DNA from: Dehalococcoidia bacterium
GTDB lineage: Bacteria > Chloroflexota > Dehalococcoidia > UBA2979
Length of the DNA stretch: 9,630 nt
NCBI GenBank assembly: GCA_018700215.1
Contig: JABIST010000270.1
Location: 1 to 9,630, forward strand
Direction: 5' to 3'
Part shown: piece after piece, positions 1-6,860 of the stretch
How positions within the stretch are numbered: the first letter of the stretch is position 1
Layout of the letters: the number at the start of each line of letters is the position of its first letter
Position numbers and translations under genes: made by a program
Notes under the pieces: generated by a model
What the model was told of the DNA's origin: nothing
Seen by the model: the letters and a program-made list of their open reading frames with translations, nothing else
Databases searched by the model: none

Positions 1-48
1 GACGATGCGGCGCTGGGAGGTATCGATGTGCAGGTCGAGCGATTCCAT
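1..48 (-). CDS. 5' end of an unidentified gene (possible YjbQ/UPF0047 family), cut by the left edge
   Basis: Only the first 16 codons are present, reading MESLDLHIDTSQRRIV on the minus strand. The ATG (complement of 46-48) lies 16 bases after the stop of the M16-like gene upstream, and a GAGG sits five bases before it, so it looks like the next gene of the same operon. The opening beta-strand pattern with D-T-S-x-R resembles the start of YjbQ/UPF0047 proteins, a family with reported thiamine-phosphate synthase activity. Sixteen residues cannot establish that. The start codon, Shine-Dalgarno and operon spacing are seen in the sequence; the family is a guess. Sequence to the left of the window would settle it. 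Confidence 0.5.
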   Translation of the reverse strand, partial: MESLDLHIDTSQRRIV

Positions 49-64
49 AGGCGCCTCGTGCAGG

Positions 65-1405
65 CTAGATGCAGAGGTCGTCGACGGTGACGTTGAGGAT
101 TGGGCCGAAGGGCTCAATCTCTTCGCGGATGGCTGCGGCGTCACCGACGATTGCGATCGCCATGTCGGCGGCGCGGATGTGGTCGTGGGCGATCTGTTGC
201 ACTTCGTCGGCAGTGAGCGCGAATACGCGGTCGACGTAGGCGGCGGCCCATTGGGTATCGAGGCCGTGCAGATCGAGGAAGGCGAGCTGATCGAGGATGC
301 CGCCCGGGGTGGCGTGTCGCAGCACGAATGCGCCGGCGACGTAGTTCTGGATGCCGGCGAGTTCATCGGTAGCCGGTGGCTCCTCGCCGAGCTTGTTCAC
401 CTCAGCGAAGATTTCGTGCAGGGAGGCACCGGTGACGTTGGTGGTGACATCCGCGCTTTCGACCCAGTGGGCGGCGCCGGGATGGGTGCTGAGCGCGCTG
501 CGTGGGGAGTATGTGTAGCCCTTGTCCTCGCGGATGTTCAGCGTGATTCGCGAGTAGAAGGAGCCGCCGAGCAGGGAATTGGTGACGGCCAGCGGGACGT
601 AGTTCTGGTCCGTGGGGTCTGGCACGGGGAGGCCGAGCGACAGGGTGGACTGCTCTGCACCTGGTCGGTCCACGAGGTGAATTACACGTTCGCTGGCGGG
701 AGCCGCCGGGAGCGCGGCTGCGGGCGCCGCGCCATCCCAGCCCTGGAATGCGGACTCGGCGGCGCGGGTCACCTCGGTCGCGTCGAAGGTGCCGGCGACG
801 TAGAGGCGGGAGCTGCTGGGGAGTGCGCGTGACTCGAAGAACTCGCGTGCGGTCTCGGCAGTGAAGCTGTCGATCACCTCGGGCGTGGTGAGCAGGCGAC
901 CGTAGGGGTGCCCGGCGTAGAGCACGCGTCGGAAGGTGGCGGCGGCGAGTGCGCCGGGCTGAGCCTTGGAGAGATCGAGGTTGCGTTGCAGGTCGCTCTT
1001 CAGCCGATCGAGTTCGGCGGGAGGGAATGCGGGCTGGCGCACGATCTGGCCGAGCAACGCCACGAAGTCCGATGCGTATTCGGAGAGTACCGAGGTTGAG
1101 ATGGTCATGGTGTCGTCATCGACATGGACGTTGAGGTGGCCGCCCATGCGGGCGACGGCGTCTGCGAGGCCGGTACCGTTGAGGTTGCCGGCACCTTCCT
1201 TCAGGTAGTCGCTGACGAGCCGGGAGATCCAGGTCTGTCCGGGGGCCTCGTACGCGGTGCCGAGCGAGAGGACCAGTCTGATGCTGGCCTTCGGCACGGA
1301 GCCGGCGGCCACGAGCTGTAGTTCCAAGCCGCTGTTGGTGTGGGAGCGGTCAACGGTGGGGAGTGAGAACGGCGCGAGCCGTCCAACTTCGGGAGCTTCG
1401 GCCAT
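65..1405 (-). CDS. M16 family peptidase-like protein, non-catalytic (substrate-binding) subunit
   Basis: A 446-residue protein with the usual two-domain M16B layout. In the first domain the zinc motif HxxEH is replaced by R-L-V-S-D at residues 62-66 (just before LKEGAG), and the distal glutamate ligand appears replaced by asparagine near residue 142, so it should not bind zinc. The second domain keeps GGSFYSRI at about 280-287 and IREDKGYTYS at 291-300. The latter supplies the conserved Arg292 and Tyr299 that position substrate in the family. It starts two bases after the stop of the catalytic M16 gene, with a strong GGAGGGAG ribosome site inside the end of that gene (complement of about 1411-1420). 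This is the arrangement of known heterodimeric M16 peptidases, so it probably forms the active enzyme with its upstream neighbour. No signal peptide is visible, so a cytoplasmic location is inferred. The substrate is unknown. Confidence 0.93.
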   Translation of the reverse strand: MAEAPEVGRLAPFSLPTVDRSHTNSGLELQLVAAGSVPKASIRLVLSLGTAYEAPGQTWISRLVSDYLKEGAGNLNGTGLADAVARMGGHLNVHVDDDTMTISTSVLSEYASDFVALLGQIVRQPAFPPAELDRLKSDLQRNLDLSKAQPGALAAATFRRVLYAGHPYGRLLTTPEVIDSFTAETAREFFESRALPSSSRLYVAGTFDATEVTRAAESAFQGWDGAAPAAALPAAPASERVIHLVDRPGAEQSTLSLGLPVPDPTDQNYVPLAVTNSLLGGSFYSRITLNIREDKGYTYSPRSALSTHPGAAHWVESADVTTNVTGASLHEIFAEVNKLGEEPPATDELAGIQNYVAGAFVLRHATPGGILDQLAFLDLHGLDTQWAAAYVDRVFALTADEVQQIAHDHIRAADMAIAIVGDAAAIREEIEPFGPILNVTVDDLCI

Positions 1406-1407
1406 GG

Positions 1408-2736
1408 TTACTCTCCCTCCGGGCTGATTGTGGAGCCGGGCTTGACGGTGAGTACGGCCCGGCGGTCCGGTCGCAGGTATTCGGTGGCGACCCGGTGCAC
1501 GAGCTCCGGGGTGACCGCGCTGAACATGGAGTCCACCTCGTTAATGCGATTCGCGTCGCCATCGATCATGGCGAACGAGGCGAGCAGGTCGGCGCGACCG
1601 AAGCCGGGGTAGGAGCTGCCGGACATGCTGTCGTAGAAAGAGGAGCGCGCCTTCACGACGGCGCGGTCGAACGCCTCGGCGCTCAGTGGGGCGGCGAGGA
1701 TTGGGGCGAGTGCGGCATCGAACGCTTCGAGCACGGTGTCGGTGTCGCAGGTCTCGTCGTGGATGAGGGAGGCGGTCCAGAGCAGCGGGGTCTGTGCGTT
1801 GAACATGTTGCCGAGGAAGTTCATGCCGCCTTCGACGCTGCCGGTCAGCCCCCGACGGGTGACGAGTTCCTGGTTGAGCGCGGAGTCGTCGCCTTGTAGG
1901 AGCGCCTGATCCAAGAGGCCCATGGCGAAGTAGCTGGGCGAATCGCGTTCTGGTACGCGGTACGAGACGGCGACGGCCGGGCGGTTCGCCAGCGCGTCGT
2001 CTTTCTCAAAGCGACGCTCGGAGGTCCATGCAGGCTCGGCCACGTCCGGAGCGTCCGGGCGAGGCGCGGCGGGGATGTCCTCGAAGTAGCGCTGCGCCAT
2101 CGCCAGCGCATCGGCTGGCTCGAAGTCGCCGACGATCACGACGGCGGCGTTAGCCGGGGAGTAGTAGCTGTCGAAGAATGCCTGGACGTCATCGAGATTG
2201 GCGGCGTCGAGATCGACCATGTCGCCGTAGCCGTTGTGGGAGTTGTGCCAGTTGTCCCAGGCGCGTTCGCCCATATCTAGCCAGGGGAAGCTGCCGTAGG
2301 GCTGGTTGAGGACGTTGACGCGAATTTCGTTCTTCACGACGTCGCGCTGGTTGTCCAGTTCGTTCTGGGTGATGTGCGGGCCACGCATTCGGTCCGCCTC
2401 CATCCAGAGGGCGAGTTCGAGCGTGTGCTTGGGGAGTACTTCCCAGTAGTTCGTGAAGTCGAAGCGGGTGGAGCCGTTCAGCGTGCCGCCGTTCTCCTGG
2501 ACGCGCTTGACCAGCTCCATCTTCCCGAGGTGCTCAGATCCCTGGAACATCAGGTGCTCGAAGAGGTGAGCGAATCCGGTACGGCCGACGGGCTCCAGCC
2601 GCATGCCGACGTGGTAGTAGACGGCGAGGGTGACGATTGGTGCGCTGCTGTCCTGGGAGAGGATCACCCGGAGACCGTTGTCCAGGGTGTGCTGCTCAAC
2701 GGGGATCTGGAGGCGGAATTCCGCGGGTGTAGTCAT
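1408..2736 (-). CDS. M16 family zinc metallopeptidase, catalytic subunit
   Basis: A 442-residue M16 (pitrilysin/insulinase-type) peptidase. The inverted zinc motif is intact: GFAHLFEHLMFQGSEHL places His57, the catalytic base Glu60 and His61. The third ligand is Glu137 in RDVVKNEIR, at the spacing expected for the family. The segment from 140 to 205, ending in YYSPANAAVVIVGDF, is the typical end of the first domain. In the second domain the Arg/Tyr substrate-positioning pair is missing: LVTRRGLTGSVEGG has Val292 and Gly299 where the partner protein has Arg and Tyr. Each subunit therefore supplies what the other lacks, as in mitochondrial processing peptidase and bacterial M16 heterodimers. 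GAGGT lies about ten bases before the ATG (in the complement of 2737-2750). There is no signal peptide or membrane segment. It probably degrades or processes small unfolded peptides in the cytoplasm; the substrate cannot be inferred. Confidence 0.95.
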   Translation of the reverse strand: MTTPAEFRLQIPVEQHTLDNGLRVILSQDSSAPIVTLAVYYHVGMRLEPVGRTGFAHLFEHLMFQGSEHLGKMELVKRVQENGGTLNGSTRFDFTNYWEVLPKHTLELALWMEADRMRGPHITQNELDNQRDVVKNEIRVNVLNQPYGSFPWLDMGERAWDNWHNSHNGYGDMVDLDAANLDDVQAFFDSYYSPANAAVVIVGDFEPADALAMAQRYFEDIPAAPRPDAPDVAEPAWTSERRFEKDDALANRPAVAVSYRVPERDSPSYFAMGLLDQALLQGDDSALNQELVTRRGLTGSVEGGMNFLGNMFNAQTPLLWTASLIHDETCDTDTVLEAFDAALAPILAAPLSAEAFDRAVVKARSSFYDSMSGSSYPGFGRADLLASFAMIDGDANRINEVDSMFSAVTPELVHRVATEYLRPDRRAVLTVKPGSTISPEGE

Positions 2737-2751
2737 CGCAATACCTCGGTG

Positions 2752-2769
2752 ACCGCGCAGTGGCGCGGT
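2752..2769. other. Perfect 7-bp stem-loop between antiporter and M16 genes
   Basis: ACCGCGC at 2752-2758 pairs exactly with GCGCGGT at 2763-2769 around a four-base loop. It occupies most of the 46-base gap between the antiporter stop and the M16 start, about ten bases upstream of the M16 Shine-Dalgarno on the minus-strand transcript. No T tract follows on that strand, so it is not a canonical intrinsic terminator. A processing site, an mRNA-stabilising element or a chance structure are the alternatives. Confidence 0.4.
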
Positions 2770-2782
2770 GGATGTTGTTGTT

Positions 2783-4606
2783 TTACTCGATTGCCATGAG
2801 CTGTTCGCGCGCCTGGTGTACGGCCTCTACGCGACCAAAGAGCAGCATACGGTCTCCGCGCTGCAGAAGCGTGTTTCCGTTTGGCACTAGATCCTCACCG
2901 TGACGTTCCACAAGTAGCACCAGCACGCCGCCATCCAGCGCCAGATCGCGGATGCGACGCTCGTTCAGACCACTCCCAATGGGGAGATCCAGGATGACTC
3001 GCTCGCCCGTGCCGCCGAGCGCTTCGGTGAGCAGCGGGGCGCCGACGAGATCCAGCATGGCCTGAGAGAGCGCCGCCTGGGTATCGACGGTGCGAATCCC
3101 GGCGGTTCGGAATGCATCCACGGCGCCGCTCTGGGTCACGCGAGCATAGACCTGGGCTTCGGGGCTGGCGGCGTTGATGTACTGGCAGAAGAGGAGGTTC
3201 GCCTGATCGCTGTCCGTGGCGGCAATACCGAGGCTGGCGTGGGCGGCTCCAGCTTCCTCGAGCGCTCGTACGTTCGTTGCATCGGCCTCGACGACCTCGA
3301 GTCCGGCCTCGCGAGAGCGAGCGATGGAATCGGCGTTGGTGTCCACGAGTGTGACGTCGTAGCCACCATCGGTGAGTTGGAGGCCGATCCGGCGCGCGAT
3401 CGCTCCGGCACCGGCGATGATTGCATGCATCGCTTTGACTCCCAGCAGGTCCGCAACGACTCCGGCGTAAGTCGACTGTATCGCCACCGTGAGGAAGACG
3501 GTGAGGAAGACGAGGGCCGTCAGCGTTTCGCCAAATTGGTCCGGTCCGAGCGCTTCGCCGGCGAAGGCCGCCAGCGCTGCAGCGACCACGCCGCGCGGGC
3601 CAATCAGGCCGATATAGCTCCGCTCGCGCAGGCTGAGGTCCGAGCCGAGCGCCGAGACGTAGACGGCGATGGGCCGGACGACAATCATGAGCCCGATCAC
3701 GACGATGAAGCCGTTGGGCCAGAGGCCGCGCACCACGTCCAGATCGACTGTGGCAACGGCCAAGATGTAGATGGCGCCGACGAGCACCTTGGAGAGATCG
3801 TCCTCGAACGAGCGAACCTCCTCGGCGTGTGGGATTTTGGCTGCGGCGAGGACGACGCCCATCACGGCCATGGCGGCGAGTCCGGAGTGGCTGAGCCAGT
3901 TCTCGGATGCCGCGAACGCGACCACGCTCATTCCGAGCAGCAGCAGCGTGGATTCGACCGCAGCGGGCGCGCGATTGATCCGCAATACCGCGAGCACCGC
4001 GCCCGCGCCGACGATGCCGATGGCAGCGCCGCCGAGCAATCGCGTGATCACGAAGAAGAACGGATCGATGTCACCGACGCCGGACAGCGCGACATCGAGC
4101 ATGACGATGGAGAAGATCGCGCCGATCGGATCGACCAGCACGCCTTCGCCCATGAGCACGGCGCGGACGTGGTCGTTGAGCCGGACTTGCCGGACCAACG
4201 GCGAGATCACGGTTGGTCCGGTGACCGTTACCAGTGCGCCGAACAGCAACGCGGTCTTCCAGGGCAGCACGTCCAGCCCAACGGCGAGCAATGCGCCCAG
4301 GGCAAAGGTGATGAGGACACCGACCGTCAGCAGGTTGCGGACCACTGAGCCGACACGGCGGAGGTACGGCACATCGATGGAGAAGGCGCCCTCGAAGACG
4401 ATGACCGCGACGAGCACTTCGAGTGCGACCGGGAAGATTTCGCCGATCTTGTCGGGGCTGACGATGTGCAACATGGAGGGACCGGCGATGGCACCCATCA
4501 CCAAGAAGATCAGCACGGGCGGCAGCCGCAGCCGGCGCGCCAGCATGCTGGTGATGGCTACGGCAAACCCGATGGCTCCGAGGGCAGAGAGTACCGCGGC
4601 CTCCAT
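2783..4606 (-). CDS. CPA1/NhaP-type cation:proton antiporter with C-terminal TrkA-N/TrkA-C regulatory domains
   Basis: A 607-residue membrane protein. Residues 1 to about 385 hold some 12-13 hydrophobic segments of the Na+/H+ exchanger fold, including FEGAFSID at 71-78, VTVTGPTVISPLVR at 126-139, EGVLVDPIGAIF at 154-165 and GPRGVVAAALA at 336-346. Residues 392-510 form a TrkA-N (RCK) Rossmann domain, with the nucleotide loop GAGAIA at 399-404 and Asp422 at the end of the second strand. Residues 535-602 form a TrkA-C domain. The protein should exchange Na+ or K+ for protons at the cytoplasmic membrane, gated by a nucleotide or ligand at the RCK half. The ion site is unusual: the CPA1 TDP motif reads TGP (129-131) and the usual Asn-Asp pair reads Val158-Asp159, leaving Asp159 as the likely ion carrier. 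A GGGAG lies only about four bases before the ATG, rather close. The ion specificity is not decidable from sequence. Confidence 0.93.
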   Translation of the reverse strand: MEAAVLSALGAIGFAVAITSMLARRLRLPPVLIFLVMGAIAGPSMLHIVSPDKIGEIFPVALEVLVAVIVFEGAFSIDVPYLRRVGSVVRNLLTVGVLITFALGALLAVGLDVLPWKTALLFGALVTVTGPTVISPLVRQVRLNDHVRAVLMGEGVLVDPIGAIFSIVMLDVALSGVGDIDPFFFVITRLLGGAAIGIVGAGAVLAVLRINRAPAAVESTLLLLGMSVVAFAASENWLSHSGLAAMAVMGVVLAAAKIPHAEEVRSFEDDLSKVLVGAIYILAVATVDLDVVRGLWPNGFIVVIGLMIVVRPIAVYVSALGSDLSLRERSYIGLIGPRGVVAAALAAFAGEALGPDQFGETLTALVFLTVFLTVAIQSTYAGVVADLLGVKAMHAIIAGAGAIARRIGLQLTDGGYDVTLVDTNADSIARSREAGLEVVEADATNVRALEEAGAAHASLGIAATDSDQANLLFCQYINAASPEAQVYARVTQSGAVDAFRTAGIRTVDTQAALSQAMLDLVGAPLLTEALGGTGERVILDLPIGSGLNERRIRDLALDGGVLVLLVERHGEDLVPNGNTLLQRGDRMLLFGRVEAVHQAREQLMAIE

Positions 4607-4664
4607 CGCACTCCCTGTCGCGCCCCGTACGAGCGTCTGGTCGAAGGTTTCGCCTCAGACAGAG

Positions 4665-4682
4665 TACCCGAGCGTTCGGGTA
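4665..4682 (-). terminator. Possible weak intrinsic terminator or hairpin between lipoprotein and antiporter genes
   Basis: TACCCGA (4665-4671) and TCGGGTA (4676-4682) form a perfect 7-bp stem with a four-base loop, in the 111-base gap downstream of the lipoprotein gene. On the minus strand it is followed by CTCTGTCT, a poor pyrimidine-rich tract rather than a run of T, so termination would be partial at best. I saw no convincing promoter hexamers for the antiporter in the rest of the gap, so read-through from the lipoprotein gene is possible. Confidence 0.35.
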
Positions 4683-4717
4683 GCGGGGCGGACAGGAGCG
4701 AGCGTGAACTCGAGCTG

Positions 4718-5347
4718 TTAGCTCGCCTGCTGCGCGGCGATGCCACCGAGCGGAATGTCGGAGATGTCGCGCCCTGCCTCGGTCAGCGCATCGCGGATCT
4801 GACGTTCGATTTCGTCGTAGCGGCCTTCGCCGAAGTGTTGGTAACGGACAGCGCCGTCCACGCCGACCAGGTAGAGGGCGGGCCAGTAGCGGTTGTTGAG
4901 TGCACGCCACGTTTGCCAGTCGTTGTCCTGCGCGATTGGGTAGGTGACGCCGAGGCGCTGAGCGGCTTCGATCACGTTGTCGCGATCTGCTTCAAACGAG
5001 AATTCGGGTGTGTGGACGCCGATGATTGTGAGACCGCGATCCGCGTACTTCTCGTGCCAGCCACGCACGTAAGGAAGGGTGTGGATGCAGTTGCTACAGG
5101 TGTAGGTCCAGACATCGATCAGGACGACGCGGTTCGCTTCGAACTGCCCCGCGAGTGTGAGTGGCTCGGAGTTAATCCAGCCGTTGATCCCCACCAGTTC
5201 CGGGGCCGCCGATCCGATCACGAGGCCGACTCGGGCTTCCTCGGGAGCGTCGCCGTCGACATCGGTGGAGCTGTCGAGCTCGCTCCCGCAGGCGGCGAGC
5301 GCGAGGAGCAGCGGGAGCAGGAGCAGACGGGTGGTGATTCGGGGCAT
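4718..5347 (-). CDS. Thioredoxin-like (TlpA/redoxin-type) lipoprotein
   Basis: A 209-residue exported thiol-disulfide protein. Residues 1-20 are a lipoprotein signal: Arg near the start, a leucine-rich core and the lipobox L-A-A-C with Cys20 as the lipidated residue. An acidic, Ser/Asp-rich tether follows at about 21-38. The thioredoxin fold covers about 45-190. It has the active-site motif VWTYTCSNC, with Cys84 and Cys87 spaced as CxxC, then GLTIIGVHTPEFSFE at 105-119 and a probable cis-proline Pro156 in RYWPALYL. The WTYTCxNC form is typical of the redoxin domain of DipZ-like and TlpA-like proteins. It should reduce or exchange disulfides on the outer face of the cytoplasmic membrane. No CcdA/DipZ membrane partner, which would supply electrons, lies in the window. 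GAGGAG (complement of 5354-5359) lies about seven bases before the ATG and supports this start. The precise client protein is unknown. Confidence 0.93.
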   Translation of the reverse strand: MPRITTRLLLLPLLLALAACGSELDSSTDVDGDAPEEARVGLVIGSAAPELVGINGWINSEPLTLAGQFEANRVVLIDVWTYTCSNCIHTLPYVRGWHEKYADRGLTIIGVHTPEFSFEADRDNVIEAAQRLGVTYPIAQDNDWQTWRALNNRYWPALYLVGVDGAVRYQHFGEGRYDEIERQIRDALTEAGRDISDIPLGGIAAQQAS

Positions 5348-5489
5348 GGCGTGCTCCTCGACGATCGAACGGCAGGGAGGCTGAAGCTAGCAATCGTCGG
5401 TGGTCGAAACGTGTCAAAGATTACGGGCGCGCAGGCTGGCAGGCCGGGTCCATTGCTGCGTCCGGGGCCCGCGCGTAACGTCGGCGCTT
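5348..5489. promoter_or_regulatory. Divergent intergenic region; minus-strand promoter candidate for the lipoprotein gene
   Basis: This 142-base gap separates the two oppositely transcribed blocks and should hold promoters for both. On the minus strand a perfect -35 hexamer TTGACA is the complement of 5412-5417. The region downstream has no good -10 at 16-18 bases. An extended-type TGCTAGCTT occurs slightly too far away (22-base spacer). The lipoprotein ATG lies 64 bases beyond the -35, which is a plausible leader length. Only the -35 match is strong. Confidence 0.4.
5453..5481 (+). promoter_or_regulatory. Weak sigma70-like promoter candidate for the first MFS gene
   Basis: TTGCTG at 5453-5458 and TAACGT at 5476-5481 are separated by exactly 17 bases, and each matches three of six consensus positions. 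If real, transcription would begin around 5488-5490, at or next to the ATG at 5490, giving a leaderless message. That would agree with the lack of a Shine-Dalgarno before this ATG. Chance matches of this quality are common. Confidence 0.22.
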
Positions 5490-5505
5490 ATGAGTCGGAA
5501 GCGCC
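5483..5505 (+). promoter_or_regulatory. Stem-loop over the start region of the first MFS gene
   Basis: GGCGCTT (5483-5489) pairs perfectly with AAGCGCC (5499-5505), with the ATG at 5490 placed at the start of the nine-base loop. The 3' arm follows a GG, so the GGAAG that would serve a start at CTG 5505 is partly sequestered. A similarly placed stem-loop with a different stem sequence covers the start of the second MFS gene. The pairing is seen in the sequence; a regulatory role is inferred. Confidence 0.4.
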
Positions 5506-6800
5506 TGACCGTCAGTGATCTCACAGCGACGCCGATCTGGCCGCCGCCGTCAGATCAGGGGCCTCGTTGGCGGTTGCCGATGCCCAGCTTCGAATCGATG
5601 CGGTATCGCGAGTTCCGCTTCTACTGGGTGAGCGCGGTGCTGGTGTTCTTCGACCACGGGATGGCGAATGTTGCGCTGGGCTGGTTCGTCCTGGAGCTGA
5701 CCGATTCCGCGTGGTGGGTGAGCGTTGCGGTGGCGATGCGTGGCCTGCCGATGTTCTTCCTGACGATTCCGGCGGGCGTGATCGCCGATCGCTGGGATCG
5801 GCGGAAATTGCTGATCCTGACGCAATCGACGGGTGCGGTATCGGCGCTGGTGTTCGCGACGCTGGTGGCGACTGACGTGGCGACGGTCGCGATGGCGCTG
5901 GTGTACGCGACGGTACTGGGAACGACGAACGCGCTGAGCCTCCCGGCGCGGCAGGCGGTGATTCCGATGCTGGTGCCGCACGAGCATCTGCACAACGCGA
6001 TTGTGACCGGGACGATGGCGCGGACTAGCTCCCTGTTGATTGGCCCGGTATTCGCTGGTGTCTTGATTGGCTGGTGGGGCACCGATGTGTCCTTCGGGGC
6101 GCAGGCGGGATTCCTGGTGGTCAGCACACTGCTCCTGATCCCGGTGCGCTCGGCAGCTCGGCGGGTGGTCGATCGAGCGGCGGACGCCAAGATATCGCTG
6201 TTCGGGGAGCTGGCAGAGCCGCTGCAGTTCCTGAGGGCGAATCGACCGCTGCTGGTGATCGTGGTGTTGCTGGTGAATATGGGGCTGTTCATGGGCGGGC
6301 CGGTTCAGGCGCTGATGTCGGTGCTGGTGCGCGATGAGATGGGCGCGACCGCGAAGGGATTCGGGCTGGCACTGGGGGTGATGTCGCTGGGGACGCTGAT
6401 CACCTCGTTGTTCCTGACTTCGACGGCACAGATGCGGAACAAGGGCGGCTATTTTGCGATGTCGCTGGTGGGCGGGGCAGCGAGTTTCGCGATGATCGGG
6501 CAATCGCCGACGCTGAACACCGCGCTGGCATTTTTCTTCGCACTGGGTGTGTTCAGTGGTTTTTTCCAGGCGATGAGCCAGTCGCTGTTGCAGTCGCACA
6601 CGCCGGAGGCGTTGATGGGGCGGGTGATTGGCGTGAACATGCAGGCATCGCTGGGGACGATCCCGCTGGGGGCATTGCTGGTTGGAGTGATGGCGAGCCT
6701 GTGGGATCCGAGCACCGCGGCGGCGGCGGCGGCGGGCGCTTGCATGACGATCTCGGTTGTCGCGCTGATCGCTTTCCCGAGTTTCAGGCGGTTGAGCTGA
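5490..6800 (+). CDS. MFS transporter, MFS_3/EntS-like exporter (paralogue 1)
   Basis: A 436-residue 12-helix major facilitator protein. After a proline-rich cytoplasmic leader comes SFESMRYREFRFYWVS (33-48), the typical entry of the MFS_3 (EntS-like, transmembrane secretion effector) family. MFS motif A is GVIADRWDRR at 96-105, in the helix 2-3 loop. NAIVTGTMARTSSLLIGP (169-186) matches the family's helix 5 region, and a basic/acidic loop at about 220-250 separates the two halves. It should expel a small molecule across the cytoplasmic membrane using the proton gradient; the substrate is unknown. It is the tandem paralogue of the next gene. Start choice is uncertain. ATG 5490 adds MSRKR, absent from the paralogue, and has no Shine-Dalgarno. 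CTG 5505 aligns exactly with the paralogue's ATG and has GGAAG five bases before its stem. An open frame reaches back to 5400, but that extension has no support from the paralogue. A run of six alanines (411 area) sits in a late helix. Confidence 0.92.
   Translation: MSRKRLTVSDLTATPIWPPPSDQGPRWRLPMPSFESMRYREFRFYWVSAVLVFFDHGMANVALGWFVLELTDSAWWVSVAVAMRGLPMFFLTIPAGVIADRWDRRKLLILTQSTGAVSALVFATLVATDVATVAMALVYATVLGTTNALSLPARQAVIPMLVPHEHLHNAIVTGTMARTSSLLIGPVFAGVLIGWWGTDVSFGAQAGFLVVSTLLLIPVRSAARRVVDRAADAKISLFGELAEPLQFLRANRPLLVIVVLLVNMGLFMGGPVQALMSVLVRDEMGATAKGFGLALGVMSLGTLITSLFLTSTAQMRNKGGYFAMSLVGGAASFAMIGQSPTLNTALAFFFALGVFSGFFQAMSQSLLQSHTPEALMGRVIGVNMQASLGTIPLGALLVGVMASLWDPSTAAAAAAGACMTISVVALIAFPSFRRLS
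5658..5689 (+). repeat. 32-base identical segment shared by the two MFS paralogues
   Basis: This segment is identical base for base to 7033-7064 in the second MFS gene, including third codon positions, and encodes the helix 1 stretch MANVALGWFV. A second identical patch of about 23 bases covers motif A in both genes. Elsewhere third positions differ freely, so these patches look better conserved than the rest of the duplication. Confidence 0.7.
6717..6734 (+). repeat. (GCG)6 trinucleotide run encoding polyalanine
   Basis: Six perfect GCG codons in a row encode six alanines in the penultimate or last membrane region of the first MFS protein. The paralogue has no such run at the aligned position. 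It is a slippage-prone simple repeat that stays in frame when units are gained or lost. Functional effect is probably slight. Confidence 0.8.
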
Positions 6801-6860
6801 GTTTGAGCGACCGCGCCGACGTATTGCGATCGTCATTGCGGCGGCGAACGGAGTACGGTG

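Noticed and set aside
5..832. Long plus-strand open frame of 275 codons
   Set aside because: It is antisense to the M16-like gene; its Gly/Val/Glu-rich, low-complexity composition is what a high-GC complementary frame gives, and it shows no motif.
3489..3512. Exact 12-bp tandem duplication (GTGAGGAAGACG twice) in the antiporter gene
   Set aside because: It encodes VFLTVFLT in a membrane helix where this kind of hydrophobic periodicity is normal for CPA1 proteins; two copies are not notable.
4711..4725. 5-bp inverted repeat over the lipoprotein stop codon
   Set aside because: Short stem (CGAGC/GCTCG) with no T tract; expected by chance in GC-rich DNA.
5400..5489. N-terminal extension of the first MFS protein from an ATG at 5400
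   Set aside because: The added 30 residues are Arg-rich with no counterpart in the paralogue, and would cover most of the only promoter space between the divergent genes.
3239..5518. Several overlapping plus-strand open frames of 316-369 codons
   Set aside because: They lie opposite the antiporter and lipoprotein genes, whose families are clear. The translations are His/Asp/Arg-rich or Ser/Thr-rich and without recognisable domains.
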